64,000 nucleotides of DNA. It comes from Methylobacterium sp. DB0501 (GTDB lineage Bacteria; Pseudomonadota; Alphaproteobacteria; Rhizobiales; Beijerinckiaceae). Both the position numbers and the translations under genes were made by a program. A model generated the notes under the pieces. That model searched no databases, was not told where the DNA came from, and saw nothing but the letters and a program-made list of their open reading frames with translations. Shown one piece after another: positions 54,131-63,493 of this stretch. Positions within the stretch are counted from its first letter, which is position 1. Every line of letters starts with the position of its first letter. Location: positions 124,001-188,000 of the forward strand of contig NZ_JAAKGV010000009.1 of NCBI RefSeq assembly GCF_011043735.1, written 5' to 3'.

Positions 54131-55387
54131 ATGCGCTTCACCCTCAGCAGCCTGACCGTCGCCCTGCTGTCGTCCGGCTCCGCCTACGCCGCCGACCTGG
54201 CGGCTCCGGCCCCGGCTCCTGTGGCGGTGGTCGAGCGCTGCAAGGCGACCCTGTCGCTGCCGGCCTATGGCGGCATCATCAAGCCGAACCCGAACCCGTC
54301 CTGCGTCACCCTCGGCGGCTTCGGCGACATCTATGTCGGCGGCGCGATCACCGGCTACGCCTATACCCAGACCAACCCCTTCCCGTTCTCGGCCGCGCCG
54401 CTGCCGAGCGACCGGGCGGCGCGGGTCGACTTCACCAACATCCAGGGCTGGATCCAGAAGGCCGACGGTCCGTTCCAGTTCTACGTCCAGGCCGGCGCCT
54501 ACGCGATTCCGTCGCTCGGCTTCCTCAACTACAGCGCCCTCGACCAGACCGACCTGCTGTTCACGCCGCTGCCGGTCGCCTTCGGCAAGTACGTGTTCAA
54601 CGACAACTGGTCGATCCAGGGCGGCCGCATGCCGACGCTGATCGGCACCGAGGCGCCGTTTACCTTCCAGAACCTGAACATCTCGCGCGGCCTCCTGTTC
54701 AACCAGGAGAACATCATCAACCACGGCGTCCAGGTGAACTACAGCGACGGTCCGTGGTCGGCCTCGGTCGCCGGCACCGACGGGTTCTTCTCGGGCAACA
54801 TCAGCTGGCTCACCGGCGCCGTCACCTACAAGCTCGACGACAACAACAGCTTCGGCATCAACGGCGGTCTCAACCTCGACCGCACCGACGTGCTGTCGCG
54901 CAGCCTGCGCTATTCCTACGCGACGCCGCTGTTCCAGCAGAACAGCGGGATCCTGTCGATCAACTACACCTATTCCAACGGGCCGTGGACGATCACGCCC
55001 TACTTCCAGTATACGAACGTCGCGCGCGACTTCAAGATCGGCATCGCCGAGGGCGCCTCGACCTACGGCGGCGCGGTGCTGGCGAGCTACGCCTTCACCG
55101 ACAACTTCGCGCTCGCCGGCCGCGTCGAGTACATCACCCAGACCGGCGACCGGTTCTCGGGCGGCACCAGCCTGCTCTACGGCGCGGGCAGCTCGGCGCT
55201 CTCCTTCACCGTCACCCCGACCTTCACCTTCGACCGCTTCTTCGTGCGCGGCGAGTATTCGCGGGTGCAGCTCTACGACATCACCCGCGGCGATCTCGCC
55301 TTCGGGACGCTCGGCACCGGCTTCGGCCGCACCGGCAACCGCACCTCGCAGGACCGCTACATGATCGAGGGCGGCATCACCTTCTGA
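54131..55387 (+). CDS. Outer-membrane beta-barrel (porin-like) protein
   Basis: 418 residues from ATG 54131. Signal peptide MRFTLSSLTVALLSSGSAYA, cleavage before ADLAA, as in alphaproteobacterial porins. The mature part alternates polar and hydrophobic residues (DFTNIQGWIQKADGPFQFYV, then VQVNYSDGPWSASVAGTDG) and ends in the BAM signal Phe (MIEGGITF). It resembles the outer-membrane beta-barrel family with long strand repeats found in Methylobacterium and Burkholderia. It probably lets small solutes through. The upstream 180 bp is AT-richer than its surroundings and likely holds the promoter. Confidence 0.85.
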   Translation: MRFTLSSLTVALLSSGSAYAADLAAPAPAPVAVVERCKATLSLPAYGGIIKPNPNPSCVTLGGFGDIYVGGAITGYAYTQTNPFPFSAAPLPSDRAARVDFTNIQGWIQKADGPFQFYVQAGAYAIPSLGFLNYSALDQTDLLFTPLPVAFGKYVFNDNWSIQGGRMPTLIGTEAPFTFQNLNISRGLLFNQENIINHGVQVNYSDGPWSASVAGTDGFFSGNISWLTGAVTYKLDDNNSFGINGGLNLDRTDVLSRSLRYSYATPLFQQNSGILSINYTYSNGPWTITPYFQYTNVARDFKIGIAEGASTYGGAVLASYAFTDNFALAGRVEYITQTGDRFSGGTSLLYGAGSSALSFTVTPTFTFDRFFVRGEYSRVQLYDITRGDLAFGTLGTGFGRTGNRTSQDRYMIEGGITF

Positions 55388-55432
55388 CGCCATCCCGATC
55401 AAAGACGCCGTCCCATCGAACCAGCGTCATTC

Positions 55433-55462
55433 GCGCCCGCCCGAGGTCCCCCGGGCGGGCGC
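55433..55462. terminator. GC-rich hairpin between porin and LysE genes
   Basis: GCGCCCGCCCG and CGGGCGGGCGC form an 11-bp perfect stem with an eight-base loop, 46 bp after the porin stop. No T run follows, so it may slow transcription or protect the mRNA end rather than terminate fully. Confidence 0.5.
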
Positions 55463-55532
55463 TCCGCGTTTCAGGCGGCTTTGAGCCGGGCCCGGGTGCG
55501 GATACAGACGGGGCTCTCCCCCGGAGCCGCCG

Positions 55533-56168
55533 ATGAGCTTCCTGCCCGATACCCCGACGCTGCTGGCCTATCTCGCCGCCTGCCTGGTGCTGTTCGTCAC
55601 GCCCGGGCCCGACATGAGCCTGACGCTCGCCCGCACCATCGGCGCGGGGCGGCGGGCCGGGATCGTCACGGTCCTCGGCACCAGTCTCGGGACGCTCATC
55701 CACACGCTCGCCGCGGTGCTCGGCATCTCGGCGCTGATCGCGGCCTCGGCCACCGCCTTCACGGTGCTGAAGGTGGTGGGGGCGCTCTACCTCGGCTGGC
55801 TCGCCATCGACGCCCTGCGCCGCGGCTCGGCGCTCACCGTCCGCGTCGAGACGGTGCGGGGCGGGCTGTGGCGCACCTTCTGCCTCGGCCTCGGGGTCAA
55901 CCTCACCAACCCCAAGGTGGTGCTGTTCTTCCTGACCTTCCTGCCGCAATTCGTGCGCGCCGACGCCCCCGACCCGACCGGGCAGCTCGCCTTCCTGGGC
56001 CTCACCTTCATCGCCCTGTCGCTGCCGCTCGGGATCCTGATGGTGCTCGGCGCTGCCCGCGTCACCGGCGCGCTCCAGGCCCGGCCGCGGCTGATGCGGG
56101 GCATCGACTGGCTGTTCGCCGGCCTGTTCGGGACCTTCGCGGCCCGCATCCTCCTGACGGTGCGCTGA
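55533..56168 (+). CDS. LysE/RhtB-family amino acid exporter
   Basis: 211 residues with six hydrophobic segments. Family signature VLFVTPGPDMSLTLARTIGA near residue 20 and GLGVNLTNPKVVLFFLTFLP near 113. It exports amino acids or derivatives such as homoserine, threonine or lysine by proton antiport; the substrate is unknown. GGAG is 7 bp before the ATG. Confidence 0.9.
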   Translation: MSFLPDTPTLLAYLAACLVLFVTPGPDMSLTLARTIGAGRRAGIVTVLGTSLGTLIHTLAAVLGISALIAASATAFTVLKVVGALYLGWLAIDALRRGSALTVRVETVRGGLWRTFCLGLGVNLTNPKVVLFFLTFLPQFVRADAPDPTGQLAFLGLTFIALSLPLGILMVLGAARVTGALQARPRLMRGIDWLFAGLFGTFAARILLTVR

Positions 56169-56393
56169 CCCGCTCCGGCGCTTGTTCCGACGGAGCGCAG
56201 ACCGGTTCGTCGCCGACGATGCTGCATGACCAAGGACCTGGCGCACGGTCCGACGGCAGTGCCACGGTACGAGACACCGGCAGGAAGCCCGGCAAGCTTT
56301 CCGCCCGTGTCGTGCACCGCGTTGCGACGCAATCGGGCGCTGCTCCGAGCAGACTTGCGTTGGAGAATCGGCAACCGCTTTTGCGAACTCTGC

Positions 56394-57932
56394 TTAAGGC
56401 ACCCCGACGCCGCCCGTGCCGGCGACAAGACGCAGGTGCGGGGCCGCCGGCCGCGTCTCGGCCCGGCAGGTGCGGTTGCGGCCGCCATGCTTGGCGGCGT
56501 AGAGCGCCGCATCCGCCGCCCGGTAGAGCTCGGCCCGCGCGACGGGGCAGGCCGCCTGGGCGAGCCCGATGCTCACCGTCACCGCGCCGGCCGGAATGCC
56601 GGCCGAGGCGACCGCCAGGGTCGCCACCGTCTCGTGCAGGCGCTCCGCCACCCGGGCCGCCCCGTCCGCGTCGATGTCGGGCAGGATCACGGCGAATTCC
56701 TCGCCGCCGATCCGGCACAGGAGGTCGTGCGGCCGGTGGAGGGCCGCCGAGAGGCACCGCCCGAGGCCGCGCAGGATCTCGTCGCCGACCGCGTGGCCGT
56801 GGCGGTCGTTGAAGCGCTTGAAGTGATCGGCATCGACGATCAGCAGCGCGAGCGGCTGCCCCGCCCCGGCCGTCGCCTCCCCGGCCTGCCGCAGGGCCTC
56901 GTCGAAGCGCCAGCGGTTCGGCAGCCCGGTCAGACCGTCGGTCATCGACAGGCGGGCGAGCTCGGCCTCGACCGCGCTGCGGCGGCGGAGCTCCCGGCCG
57001 CACAGCAGCGCCAGCGTGACCGCGAGCCCGAACAACGCCAGCAGCGTGGCGCCGATCATCAGCGCCCGGGTGCGCCAGCCGGCCTCGATCGCCTCCGTGC
57101 CGAGCCCGATCGCCAGGATGAGCGGCAGGTCGCCGACCCGCGTGGTGGTGAACAGCCGGTGGACGCCGTCGCGGTCGGCGCGCTCGACGAAACTCCCGTC
57201 CGGCTCGGCCAGGGCGCGCTGGAAATTCGGTTGCCCCGACAGGTCCGCACCGACGTCGCGCACGTCGTAGGGGAAGCGCACGATCCGCATGCCGTCCCGG
57301 CGGATCAGGTTGATGCTCCCGTCGCGCCCGAGGTCGATCTTCGCCATCATCTGGGTGAAGTGGGACAGCTTCAGGGTCGCCACCGCCACGCCGCCGAACG
57401 ACCCGTCGGCCTTGGCGATCCGGCGGCTGAAGGCGACCGTGTAGGCGCCCGACATCCGCGACCGGTAGGGCTTGCTGATATAGAGTCCGAGATCCGGATC
57501 GAGCCGGTGGACCTGGAAGTAGTCGCGGTCGGCGAAGCTGCCGCCGGCGCCCGACGGGTAGCGCGAGTTCAGGATGCCGTTCCCGTGCTCGTCGAACAGG
57601 ACCAGGATGCCCGCCCCGTCGGCGGTCACGACCCGGTCGAACAGCACCATCCGGCGCAGGGCCTCCGGCGCCTCGGCGACGAGGGGGCTCTGGACCTTGT
57701 CGATCAGGCCCCGCAGCGCCTGGTCGGTGATCTCGACGTTGCGGACGATGTCGGTCTCGATCACCTGCAGCAGGTTCCGGGAGGTCTCCTCGGCCCGCGT
57801 CCAGATCTCGTGCCGCAGCTCGGCCAGCATGAAGCCGGAGACGAGCAGCATGCCGAGAGGTGCCAGAACGCCGAGCGCGATCCACACCCGGGCGGTCTGG
57901 AGGCCGGCGAGGAAGCGGCGCGGCGGCGACAT
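56394..57932 (-). CDS. Diguanylate cyclase with periplasmic Cache sensor
   Basis: 512 residues. TM1 at about 15-38, a periplasmic double-Cache-type sensor at about 40-285 (RDYFQVHRLDPDLGLYISKP and GAYTVAFSRRIAKADGSFGG are typical), TM2 at about 290-315, then the GGDEF domain with LSMTDGLTGLPNRWRFDEAL, DADHFKRFNDRHGHAVGDEI and active GGEEF (409-413). An inhibitory RxxD site (RPHD, 400-403) lies exactly five residues before it, so product feedback is expected. It makes cyclic di-GMP from GTP in response to an outside ligand. Single gene. Confidence 0.93.
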   Translation of the reverse strand: MSPPRRFLAGLQTARVWIALGVLAPLGMLLVSGFMLAELRHEIWTRAEETSRNLLQVIETDIVRNVEITDQALRGLIDKVQSPLVAEAPEALRRMVLFDRVVTADGAGILVLFDEHGNGILNSRYPSGAGGSFADRDYFQVHRLDPDLGLYISKPYRSRMSGAYTVAFSRRIAKADGSFGGVAVATLKLSHFTQMMAKIDLGRDGSINLIRRDGMRIVRFPYDVRDVGADLSGQPNFQRALAEPDGSFVERADRDGVHRLFTTTRVGDLPLILAIGLGTEAIEAGWRTRALMIGATLLALFGLAVTLALLCGRELRRRSAVEAELARLSMTDGLTGLPNRWRFDEALRQAGEATAGAGQPLALLIVDADHFKRFNDRHGHAVGDEILRGLGRCLSAALHRPHDLLCRIGGEEFAVILPDIDADGAARVAERLHETVATLAVASAGIPAGAVTVSIGLAQAACPVARAELYRAADAALYAAKHGGRNRTCRAETRPAAPHLRLVAGTGGVGVP

Positions 57933-58098
57933 CGGCGGAGGTCTCTCTGGAAGGCGTTCGATGACGCCCTATTTCGCCCCACCGAGTCTAAACAGGGCTT
58001 TCACGCCGCGTCCATTTCCGCGTGCCGCACGGACTCGACGGCCGGTGACAGGATCTAACAAAAGCTGACGAAGCGGATCGCGCGGGGGGCTTCCGAGA

Positions 58099-58141
58099 GG
58101 ACTTGCAGGGGAACTTGCAAGGGAACTTGCGAGGGAACTGG
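58099..58141. repeat. 12-bp tandem repeat (about 3.5 units)
   Basis: GGACTTGCAGGG, GAACTTGCAAGG, GAACTTGCGAGG, GAACTGG in the spacer between the diguanylate cyclase and the next gene. Simple slippage repeat; no function evident. Confidence 0.8.
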
Positions 58142-58187
58142 GCAGACGGACGGGTGTCGCGGACGCGATTGACCGGCCGCTGCCGCG

Positions 58188-58697
58188 TCAGCGCCGCGGC
58201 GCGGCCCACATCGTCGCCGGTCCGCGCCCGGCGAAGCGGCCGGCGGCGAGCCAGTAGACCAGCCCGGCGATCCCGCCGGTGCAGAACAGGATCGCGGTCA
58301 CCCGCCCCTCCCCGGCCCCTGCACCTTGAACGACCGGCCCGCCGGCGCCGCGCATCAACCAGGGCAGCAGCGCTGTGAGGAGGCCGGTGGCGCCGCCGTA
58401 CCAGGCGAGCGAGCGCCAGCCCAGCACCTCGCCGACGACGGCGTTGAGCGCCGGCGGCACCGCGACGAGGAGCAGGATCGCGCGGCCGAGATTCACCGCC
58501 CCCTCGACCATGCCGGGATCCGGCGCGTAGCCCTCGGCGAGGTCGGCCAGCACGGCTTCGAGGCCCGACAGGCCGAACTGGGCCAGCACGTCGCGCAGGA
58601 CGGGGTCCATCGCGACGCCGATGCCGAGGGCGATCGCCCCGCAGGCGATCGCCATCATGAGTGCGACGCCGATCGCGAGAAGGCGGCCGAGGGACAT
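58188..58697 (-). CDS. Small integral membrane protein of unknown function
   Basis: 169 residues from ATG 58697. Four hydrophobic segments (LLAIGVALMMAIACGAIALG, AILLLVAVPPALNAVVG, LAWYGGATGLLTALLPWLM and ILFCTGGIAGLVYWLAAG) with short loops. No motif recognised. It lies 15 bp after the rlmN stop, same strand, and may be its co-transcribed follower. Confidence 0.65.
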   Translation of the reverse strand: MSLGRLLAIGVALMMAIACGAIALGIGVAMDPVLRDVLAQFGLSGLEAVLADLAEGYAPDPGMVEGAVNLGRAILLLVAVPPALNAVVGEVLGWRSLAWYGGATGLLTALLPWLMRGAGGPVVQGAGAGEGRVTAILFCTGGIAGLVYWLAAGRFAGRGPATMWAAPRR

Positions 58698-58712
58698 GGT
58701 CAACCGTCGTCG

Positions 58713-60017
58713 TCAATCGTCGTCGTGGGCGCCGGCATAGACGCCCTCGGCGCCGATGCCCTCTTCCAGCATCATCCGGGCACGGGCCCGCAGCTTCTCG
58801 GTCTCGCTCTTGAGCTGGCCGCAGGCCGCCAGGATGTCGCGGCCACGCGGCGTACGCACCGGCGAGGCGTAGCCGGCATTGAACACGACCTCGGAGAAGC
58901 GCTCGATCCGCTCCCAGTCCGAGCACTCGTACTTGGAGCCGGGCCAGGGATTGAACGGGATCAGGTTGATCTTGGCCGGGATGCCCTTGAGAAGGCGCAC
59001 CAGCTCCCGGGCGTCGGCGTCGGAATCGTTGATGCCCTTCAGCATCACGTACTCGAAGGTGATGCGGCGCGCATTCGACACGCCGGGATAGTCGCGGCAG
59101 GCCTGGAGCAGCTCGCGGATCGGGTATTTGCGGTTGAGCGGCACCAGCTCGTTGCGCAGGTCGTCGCGCACGGCATGGAGCGAGATCGCCAGCATGGCGT
59201 TCGCCTCGAGGCCGAGCCGCTCGAATTGCGGCACCACGCCGGAGGTCGAGACGGTGATGCGCCGGCGCGACAGGCCGAGGCCCTCGTGGTCGCTCATCAC
59301 GCCGACCGCGTCGATGACGTTGTCGACGTTGTAGAGCGGCTCGCCCATGCCCATGAACACGATGTTCGAGACGAAGCGCGAGCCGTCGACCGGCACGAAG
59401 GCGCCCTTCGGCGGGGTCTTGCCGGGCCAGTCGCCGAGGCGGTCGCGGGCCACCACCAGCTGCGAGACGATCTCCTGACACGACAGGTTGCGCACCAGGC
59501 GCTGCGTGCCGGTGTGGCAGAACGAGCAGGTCAGGGTGCAGCCGACCTGCGACGAGACGCAGAGCGTGCCGCGGTCGTTGGCCGGGATGTAGACGCACTC
59601 GATCTCGGCGCCGCGATTGTGGTCGTGCCGGCCGGTCGGCGGCATCCGGATCAGCCACTTGCGGGTGCCGTCGCGCGACACCTGCTCGCTCACCACCTCG
59701 GGCCGGTCGAGGGTGTGGATGCCGGCGAGCTGACCTTTCAGCACCTTGCTGACATTGGTCATCTCGTCGAAGGACGCGGCGCCGCGCACGTTGATCCAGT
59801 GCCAGAGCTGGCCGGCGCGCATGCGCTGCTCGCGCTCCGGCACCCCGATGGCGGCGAGCCGCCCCTTCAGGGCCTCGCGGGTCAGGCCGACGAGGGAGGT
59901 CGGACCGGTGGTTTCCAGCGCCTCGGGGCGGATCTCGGGCGTCTTCTCGATCGCCGGGGCCTGCTGGGGGACGGCGCCATTCCCGCGCCGGGCGGTGTCG
60001 AACGACGCCGTCGCCAT
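58713..60017 (-). CDS. rlmN: 23S rRNA (adenine-2503-C2)-methyltransferase / tRNA A37 methyltransferase RlmN
   Basis: 434 residues from ATG 60017. Radical-SAM cluster Cys160, 164 and 167 in [14 protein letters not shown], further [21 protein letters not shown] and [17 protein letters not shown], and the C-terminal catalytic Cys in DILAACGQL. It methylates A2503 in the peptidyl-transferase centre and A37 of some tRNAs through a methylated-cysteine intermediate. The N-terminus has about 35 extra residues compared with enteric enzymes, usual in alphaproteobacteria. The ialB-like gene lies directly upstream, same strand. Confidence 0.96.
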   Translation of the reverse strand: MATASFDTARRGNGAVPQQAPAIEKTPEIRPEALETTGPTSLVGLTREALKGRLAAIGVPEREQRMRAGQLWHWINVRGAASFDEMTNVSKVLKGQLAGIHTLDRPEVVSEQVSRDGTRKWLIRMPPTGRHDHNRGAEIECVYIPANDRGTLCVSSQVGCTLTCSFCHTGTQRLVRNLSCQEIVSQLVVARDRLGDWPGKTPPKGAFVPVDGSRFVSNIVFMGMGEPLYNVDNVIDAVGVMSDHEGLGLSRRRITVSTSGVVPQFERLGLEANAMLAISLHAVRDDLRNELVPLNRKYPIRELLQACRDYPGVSNARRITFEYVMLKGINDSDADARELVRLLKGIPAKINLIPFNPWPGSKYECSDWERIERFSEVVFNAGYASPVRTPRGRDILAACGQLKSETEKLRARARMMLEEGIGAEGVYAGAHDDD

Positions 60018-60082
60018 GATCTTGTGAACCTTCGGATGAAACGGATTAAGGGCGCATATAGGGGTATTCGGGCCGAAACGCG

Positions 60083-60127
60083 ATGGGCCGGCTTGGAATG
60101 GGCTGACTTGGAATGGGCCGGCTCGGG
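60083..60127. repeat. 15-bp tandem repeat, three units, upstream of rlmN
   Basis: ATGGGCCGGCTTGGA, ATGGGCTGACTTGGA, ATGGGCCGGCTCGGG (units at 60083, 60098, 60113), 66 bp before the rlmN start. Copy-number change here could alter the leader of rlmN. Confidence 0.8.
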
Positions 60128-60335
60128 ATCCGTCGACGGCGCACCACCGACGCCACTGCAACCCTCCTGGTCGTCCTCCCTCCTGGTCGTCCTGGGGACG
60201 CGCCGCGGAACACGGGACCCGTGACCGCTGACGGGGCAGGATGGAGCGGAGAGCTGTTCGCCCTCTTCGGAAGCCTCAGCGGTCATGGATCCCGGGTTCT
60301 TGCCCTCAGCGAGCCCCGGGATGTCGCGAAGCGGT

Positions 60336-60938
60336 TTACTTGCACTCCTCGCGGGTGCGCTTCATCGCCTCGCCGAAGCCGTCGAGGGCGTATTCGTCGG
60401 TCGAGGCGTTGCCGCGCTGCGAGACCGCCTTGACGACCACCTTCTTGCCCCGGCTCATCTCGGCGACGACCTTGCTCTCGTCGGCCGGGTTCTGCACCCA
60501 GGCATTGGTGCCCTTCACCACCAGCGCGTAGCGGGCCGAGCCGATCGCCAGGCTGGGATCGGAGGCGGAGGACGCCGAGGCCGGCACCGCGCCGTTCGCC
60601 GCCGCGGTGGTCGTCGCCTGACCGCTGCCGGGCTTGGGCGCGAAGCCCAGCATCACCGCGACCTCGTTGTTGACCTTCTCGCCCTTGCGCACCGTCACGA
60701 ACAGGTAGGCCGGGTCGCGCTTGAGGCTCTTGGGCAGCCGCACCTGCGGCTGGCTGATGGCGTAGCAGATGCGCGACCTGCCTTCGCCGGCAGCGAAGAC
60801 GTTCCAGTCGCCGAAGGTGCCGATCGGGCTCGCCTGGAGGCTCGGGGGGGCGGCCTCCGCCTTGGGCTTCGGCTTGGCCGCGGCGGGCAGGGCGAGGAGG
60901 AACAGGCCGGCGGCGGCGAGGAGGGATGCGCGAATCAT
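60336..60938 (-). CDS. Invasion-associated locus B (IalB)-like periplasmic protein
   Basis: 200 residues. Signal peptide MIRASLLAAAGLFLLALPAA. The IalB pattern is clear: FGDWNVFAAGEGRSRICYAI near residue 42, LFVTVRKGEKVNNEVAVMLG, the small Ala-rich insertion, and TDEYALDGFGEAMKRTREECK at the end, with two cysteines (57 and 199) that probably form a disulfide. IalB homologues are common beside rlmN in Rhizobiales. Named from Bartonella, but free-living species have it too; function unknown. Confidence 0.88.
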   Translation of the reverse strand: MIRASLLAAAGLFLLALPAAAKPKPKAEAAPPSLQASPIGTFGDWNVFAAGEGRSRICYAISQPQVRLPKSLKRDPAYLFVTVRKGEKVNNEVAVMLGFAPKPGSGQATTTAAANGAVPASASSASDPSLAIGSARYALVVKGTNAWVQNPADESKVVAEMSRGKKVVVKAVSQRGNASTDEYALDGFGEAMKRTREECK

Positions 60939-61028
60939 GCGGGCACTCTAGTCGCGGGGGGTGCGCTTGCCCACCCGATCGCCGGAAAATGCGGCGAAAT
61001 CAGCGAGCTATCGACAGGTCCCGACGAA

Positions 61029-61045
61029 TTGCTGCACTGCAGGAA
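61029..61045. promoter_or_regulatory. TTG-CTGCACTGCAG-GAA, PhaR-like palindrome
   Basis: CTGC-N3-GCAG core (61032-61042), the form known for Paracoccus PhaR sites, in the 173-bp divergent spacer between the IalB-like gene and the phosphotransferase gene. Confidence 0.45.
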
Positions 61046-61111
61046 TGACCCGGGGCGGCGGGTGGGGCATGGTCCGGCCAGGAAACGCACGCGAGAGGCC
61101 GCGAAGGTCGC

Positions 61112-62164
61112 ATGACTGCCCCATCCCCGTCGGATCTGCCCGAGACCATCCCGGTGCGCGAGGCGCACCGCTTCCCGACCGAGGCGCTGGACGCGTTCCT
61201 CGCCCAGCAGGGGCTGGGGCACTTGCGCGAGCTGCGGCAGATGCGCGGCGGGCAGTCGAACCCGACCTTCCTGGTCATGGCCGAGGCCGGCGAGTACGTG
61301 CTGCGCAAGCAGCCGCCGGGCAAGCTCCTGCCCTCCGCCCACGCGGTCGACCGGGAGTTCCGGGTGCTGCAGGCTTTGTCGCGCACCGACGTGCCGGTGC
61401 CGCAGGCGGTGGCCTATTGCGCCGATCCGGCGGTGATCGGCACGCCGTTTTACCTGATGGAGCGGCTGCACGGCCGGGTGTTCTGGGACCCGACCTTGCC
61501 CGAACTGCCGCGCGAGGAGCGGGCCGGCATCTATTACGGCATGAACGAGGCCCTGGCGCGCCTGCACCTCGTCGACCCCGGGGCGATCGGGCTCGCCGAT
61601 TTCGGCCGCGCCGGCAACTACTTCCAGCGCCAGATCGAGCGCTGGTCGAAGCAATGGTCCGCCTCGAAGACCCGCGAGAACGCCGCGATCGACCGTCTCG
61701 CCGAGTGGCTGCCGGCCCACATCCCGGCCGACAGCGACGAGACCCGGATCGTCCACGGCGATTTCCGCCTCGACAACATGATCTTCCACAAGACCGAGCC
61801 GCGGGTGATCGGCATCATCGACTGGGAACTGGCGACGCTCGGCCACCCGCTGGCCGATCTCGGCTACAACTGCATCGCCTACAACACCGACCCGTCCGCC
61901 TATCGCGGCATGCTCGGGCGCGATCTCCCCGCCCTCGGCATCCCCACCCAGGACGAGTACGTGCGCCGCTACTGCGAGCGCACCGGCCGGCGCGACGGCA
62001 TCACGCCGTTCCACGTCGCCTTCGCGCTGTTTCGCCTGGCGGTGATCCTGGAGGGCGTGCTCGCCCGCTCGAAGGCCGGCAACGCCTCGAGCGACGAGGC
62101 GAGCCAGAAGGGCGCGCTCGGCATCGCGCTCGCCGAGCGGGGCTGGGAGCTGGCGCAGGCGTGA
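61112..62164 (+). CDS. Phosphotransferase family protein (APH fold, ACAD10/11-type)
   Basis: 350 residues. Aminoglycoside-phosphotransferase fold: QMRGGQSNPTFLVMAEAGEY (nucleotide loop), YVLRKQPPGKLLPSAHAVDR, catalytic HGDFRLDNMIFH (His215, Asp217) and metal-binding IIDWELATLGHPLADLGYN. Close in pattern to the kinase domain fused to acyl-CoA dehydrogenases ACAD10/11, which phosphorylates 4-hydroxyacyl-CoAs for their degradation. No dehydrogenase gene is in view, but such a partner elsewhere is likely. A PhaR-like palindrome upstream fits a link to hydroxyacid/PHB metabolism. Confidence 0.88.
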   Translation: MTAPSPSDLPETIPVREAHRFPTEALDAFLAQQGLGHLRELRQMRGGQSNPTFLVMAEAGEYVLRKQPPGKLLPSAHAVDREFRVLQALSRTDVPVPQAVAYCADPAVIGTPFYLMERLHGRVFWDPTLPELPREERAGIYYGMNEALARLHLVDPGAIGLADFGRAGNYFQRQIERWSKQWSASKTRENAAIDRLAEWLPAHIPADSDETRIVHGDFRLDNMIFHKTEPRVIGIIDWELATLGHPLADLGYNCIAYNTDPSAYRGMLGRDLPALGIPTQDEYVRRYCERTGRRDGITPFHVAFALFRLAVILEGVLARSKAGNASSDEASQKGALGIALAERGWELAQA

Positions 62165-62234
62165 CGAAGACCGGCGGTCCCGGGCGTGCGGCTCGGCGCC
62201 GCCGCGCCGGACATCCGCCGCTACGGGCGGCCCG

Positions 62235-62432
62235 TCACGCCTGGGCGGCCTCGCGCTCGCGCCGCCGTTGCAGGCGGGTGACGCCGTAGATGGTCGCGAG
62301 CCGCAGGCGCGCGGAGCGGACCTGCGGCGCGCTGCGCTCGGCCCGGACGGCCGCGATGGTGCGGAGCGCTGCCGCGACGGAGCGTTCGAGCGCGGCGGTT
62401 TCCTCGCCGCGCGTGGTACGGCCGGTCTGCAT
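62235..62432 (-). CDS. Small basic protein of unknown function
   Basis: 65 residues; AGAGGGGGA stands 8 bp before ATG 62432. Rich in Arg and Ala, predicted helical (EETAALERSVAAALRTIAAV, then VRSARLRLATIYGVTRLQRR). Could bind nucleic acid by charge. No family recognised. Upstream, 62452-62490 has short direct repeats of CTTGCGTCCAGG type. Confidence 0.5.
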   Translation of the reverse strand: MQTGRTTRGEETAALERSVAAALRTIAAVRAERSAPQVRSARLRLATIYGVTRLQRRREREAAQA

Positions 62433-62649
62433 CCGGATGTCCCCCTCTTGCGTCCAGGTTCTTGCGTCCAGGGTTCTGCGTCCCGGCGAGCAGTTTGAGC
62501 CGGGGAATCCGGCACGGGCGGGGCCGGATGGTGGCGAAGGGACGCCTTGATTTAAGGATTTCTTCATCCGTCGGCGGCGTCGCCACGCTTCGGCGTGATT
62601 CGCCCTGACGCTGTGATCCAGCGGACTCCCCGGCTCCATCCGCGGCGGC

Positions 62650-62679
62650 GTTCCGGGCTTCGCTGCGCGGCCCCGGAAT
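62650..62679. repeat. Palindromic intergenic repeat (REP-like), copy 3
   Basis: GTTCCGGGCTTCGCTGCGCGG followed by CCCCGGAAT, nearly identical to the copy at 9457. It lies between two minus-strand genes. Confidence 0.72.
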
Positions 62680-62723
62680 GTCGCGGCGGGTCTGACGTCC
62701 GCGGATCCAGGACGAGCCCGCTC

Positions 62724-63293
62724 TCACGCCACCGGCAGCACCGGCCACGTCGTCGAGGCCGCCGCCGCGACGTCGAGCAGGTTGCCGACACCCTCGCTCC
62801 AGAGCGAGAAGGCGGTGGGCGGGCTGAGCGCCAGGACGGCGTGGATCTCCCGGCTCCCCGTGGCGAAGTCCGCGCCGAGGCGCTTGGCCAGCGCCCGCAT
62901 CGGCCGGTTGCCGGACAGGCAGCGCAGGTGGAGCCGGCGCGTGCCGCCGTTGCGGGCGGCCTGGGTCAGACGGGCGCCGAGCGCCGCGCCGAAGCCCCGG
63001 CCGCGATGGCCGGGCGCCACCGCGAAGGCGAGCTCGGCCTCCCGGCTCAAGCCGGCAGGGCGCAACTCGCCGACGCCGCGCAAGAGCCCGTCGGTGAAGG
63101 CGCCGACGATCAGGCCCTCGGCGGAGACGGCACGGGCGGCATAGGCGGCGGCTGCCGCCTCGCTCACCGCGCCCATGAACCGGTCGAAGCGGGATCCCGG
63201 ATCGAGGCCCCGGAACAGGGTGACGACCGCGTCGCGGTCGGTCGGCCAGAGGCGCCGGACCAGGGCGCCGGCGGGGGGATGGATGTTCTGCAT
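62724..63293 (-). CDS. GNAT-family N-acetyltransferase
   Basis: 189 residues from ATG 63293. Acetyl-CoA pyrophosphate loop VAPGHRGRGFGAALGARLTQ (motif A, Q/RxxGxG/A) near residue 94, preceded by the strand LAFAV. The opening (RRLWPTDRDAVVTLFRGLDP, SRFDRFMGAVSE) resembles GNATs found fused to or beside acyl-CoA synthetases and other PatZ-type acetylases. Substrate unknown. Upstream, 63365-63380 (TTGTGCAATGCAGCA) resembles the PhaR-like sites. Confidence 0.82.
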   Translation of the reverse strand: MQNIHPPAGALVRRLWPTDRDAVVTLFRGLDPGSRFDRFMGAVSEAAAAAYAARAVSAEGLIVGAFTDGLLRGVGELRPAGLSREAELAFAVAPGHRGRGFGAALGARLTQAARNGGTRRLHLRCLSGNRPMRALAKRLGADFATGSREIHAVLALSPPTAFSLWSEGVGNLLDVAAAASTTWPVLPVA

Positions 63294-63493
63294 TCTCGAG
63301 GTGCACTCCTGACGAAGGGGGCTGCACGTCTTCGAGCGTTTCCTGACCCCGGCCGCCGGCCGGGATTGTGCAATGCAGCAGATGGGAGCGCCGTTCCGGC
63401 GTTGCACGGCACGCCGGCCGTGCCGTCGACGCATGCCGCCGCCATGATCTCACCGCATTGCGCGGGCCCGCGCGCCGCGATAATCCCCTTCCC

